Positions 63,215 through 64,000 of a stretch of 64,000 nucleotides of DNA are shown piece by piece. This DNA is from Planctomycetes bacterium MalM25 (GTDB taxonomy: Bacteria > Planctomycetota > Planctomycetia > Pirellulales > Lacipirellulaceae), in NCBI GenBank assembly GCA_007745835.1, contig CP036424.1:1821001-1885000 (forward strand), given 5' to 3'. The translations under genes were made by a program, and so were the position numbers. The notes beneath the pieces were generated by a model. The model did no database searches. It was given only the letters and a program-made list of their open reading frames with translations, and was not told the DNA's origin. The stretch's first letter is position 1, and each line of letters opens with the position of its first letter.

Positions 63215-64000
63215 GCCTGGCCTCCTTGCTATTTGAGGATGCTTATTCGTAATCGTAGCCGTTGACGCCTCGACACTGACAGAACCGCCTAAACCCCGTC
63301 ATCGAAGCCGGTTGTGTCGTCGCCCTCCTGCTCGAGGACGAACTGCCGAGTCGGTCGTCCTCCCTTGGGGCCAGGGGGCACGACCTCCCAGTCGCCCTTA
63401 CCTGCTTCCTTGAGCCGCTCGAAGGCCTTGGTCGCCGCTTCGTTGGTCTCCCAACGCTTGCCGCAACGCTGCAGGTCCCTCACGGACATCGAGCCCCCCT
63501 TCTGGATCAGCTTCTCGACCACGGCGTCCTCTTCCCGCTCTTCCGAATCCTCGCGGAACGAGGCGTACGCCCGCCGGTTTTCATGCTTGAACCACCCGAC
63601 CAAGCCGATGCCCCGCCGCATCGATTCCGCGGAGATCTGTTCGCCAGAAACGCCCGTCTGAACATCCTCCACTAACTGGATCACCAGCGCCAGCCTGGCG
63701 GCCATCCCCTCCAGCTTGGCCCAGGCGGCCGCCAGGTCGCCCGTCTCGATGGCGGACTCCTCGGCGTGCTCGTTGTAGAAGTCGACCCAGACCCGCTTGG
63801 CCGCCGATGAGAGCGAGACAGAGATTGGAACGATCTCGTCACCGTTGGGATCACCCTGCAGCTCGTAGAGCCCCTCAAAGACCTGTTGGACCGCCCCGGT
63901 CCGATCCGAACCGAGCTCCGCCTCGGTCCATACCTTGGGCTTACGCGGTGGGTTCGCCAGCAGGAGGCGGGCGGCCAAGCCGCTCTCACGGTGCTGCGGC
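61844..64000. mobile_element. Left end of an integrative element in tRNA-Ser(CGA)
   Basis: It starts at the 3' end of tRNA-Ser, carries the tyrosine recombinase pointing toward the tRNA, then a DUF3987-type protein gene, and continues past the window. This is the standard layout of an integrated phage or genomic island. The right end is not seen. Confidence 0.75.
63289..64000 (-). CDS. DUF3987-type protein, N-terminus beyond the window
   Basis: About 237 residues of the C-terminal part are visible; the frame stays open to the right edge. The visible start reads ESGLAARLLLANPPRKPKVWTEAEL, typical of the DUF3987 (YfjI-like) proteins of integrated elements that combine primase/helicase-like regions. 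Later, a winged-helix-like portion (SVRDLQRCGKRW) and an acidic tail. Replication or maintenance role in the element is inferred from family and position. Confidence 0.75.
   Translation of the reverse strand, partial: PQHRESGLAARLLLANPPRKPKVWTEAELGSDRTGAVQQVFEGLYELQGDPNGDEIVPISVSLSSAAKRVWVDFYNEHAEESAIETGDLAAAWAKLEGMAARLALVIQLVEDVQTGVSGEQISAESMRRGIGLVGWFKHENRRAYASFREDSEEREEDAVVEKLIQKGGSMSVRDLQRCGKRWETNEAATKAFERLKEAGKGDWEVVPPGPKGGRPTRQFVLEQEGDDTTGFDDGV

Overview
The window looks like a chromosomal stretch of a planctomycete, most likely of the Pirellulales/Lacipirellulaceae kind. The evidence is high GC, four DUF1559 pseudopilin-like proteins with the H-X9-DG tail, three secreted PEP-CTERM proteins, dockerin-like Ca-binding repeats next to PEP-CTERM signals, an N-terminal LEPRxLL-type motif (EPLESRQML), ClC and MgtE transporters with CBS pairs, and frequent GTG/TTG starts without a clear Shine-Dalgarno sequence. 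This assignment is inferred from gene content, not from a marker gene.

Layout. 0-18 kb is mostly housekeeping: a CBS protein, a stand-alone FabD-like acyltransferase, a PQQ-type beta-propeller, pabB-pabA, pdxJ, mgtE, rnc, a ClC channel, serC-serA, a secreted esterase, a BON protein and small hypotheticals. 18-34 kb is a one-strand (minus) block of surface and secreted proteins: a four-LamG protein, three DUF1559 genes, a small lipoprotein, three PEP-CTERM proteins, and a 1130-residue LEPRxLL/dockerin protein that appears to contain a split N-acetylmuramoyl-L-alanine amidase.

33.8-56.4 kb is the most coherent part, and I read it as a peptidoglycan (muropeptide) salvage island. A minus-strand, stop/start-overlapping operon encodes a sodium:solute symporter, a beta-lactamase-fold serine hydrolase and gamma-glutamyltransferase. 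Beside it are murQ, a BadF/NagK-type sugar kinase, anmK, a XylR-like regulator (LacI-type sensor plus AraC HTH) and a class A-like serine hydrolase. Then ten plus-strand genes run in close order: an M14 peptidase fusion, SpmA- and SpmB-like proteins, an LD-carboxypeptidase, DUF1611, an Ala-D/L-Glu epimerase, a double penicillin-binding-fold protein with a peptidoglycan-binding domain, membrane dipeptidase, and a GlcD/GlcF-type oxidase pair. Together these could import muropeptides, trim them, convert anhMurNAc to GlcNAc-6-P plus D-lactate, oxidise the D-lactate, and epimerise and hydrolyse the L-Ala-D-Glu stub. The individual enzyme calls are mostly strong. The pathway and its regulation are inference.

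56.6-61 kb holds a SulP transporter, a K+-channel/RCK protein and another DUF1559-lipoprotein pair. From 61.76 kb to the right edge a mobile element is inserted at the 3' end of a tRNA-Ser(CGA) gene: a tyrosine recombinase facing the tRNA, then a truncated DUF3987 replication-type protein that runs off the window. The integrase reading frame has no stop before the tRNA and continues antisense through it into flanking DNA.
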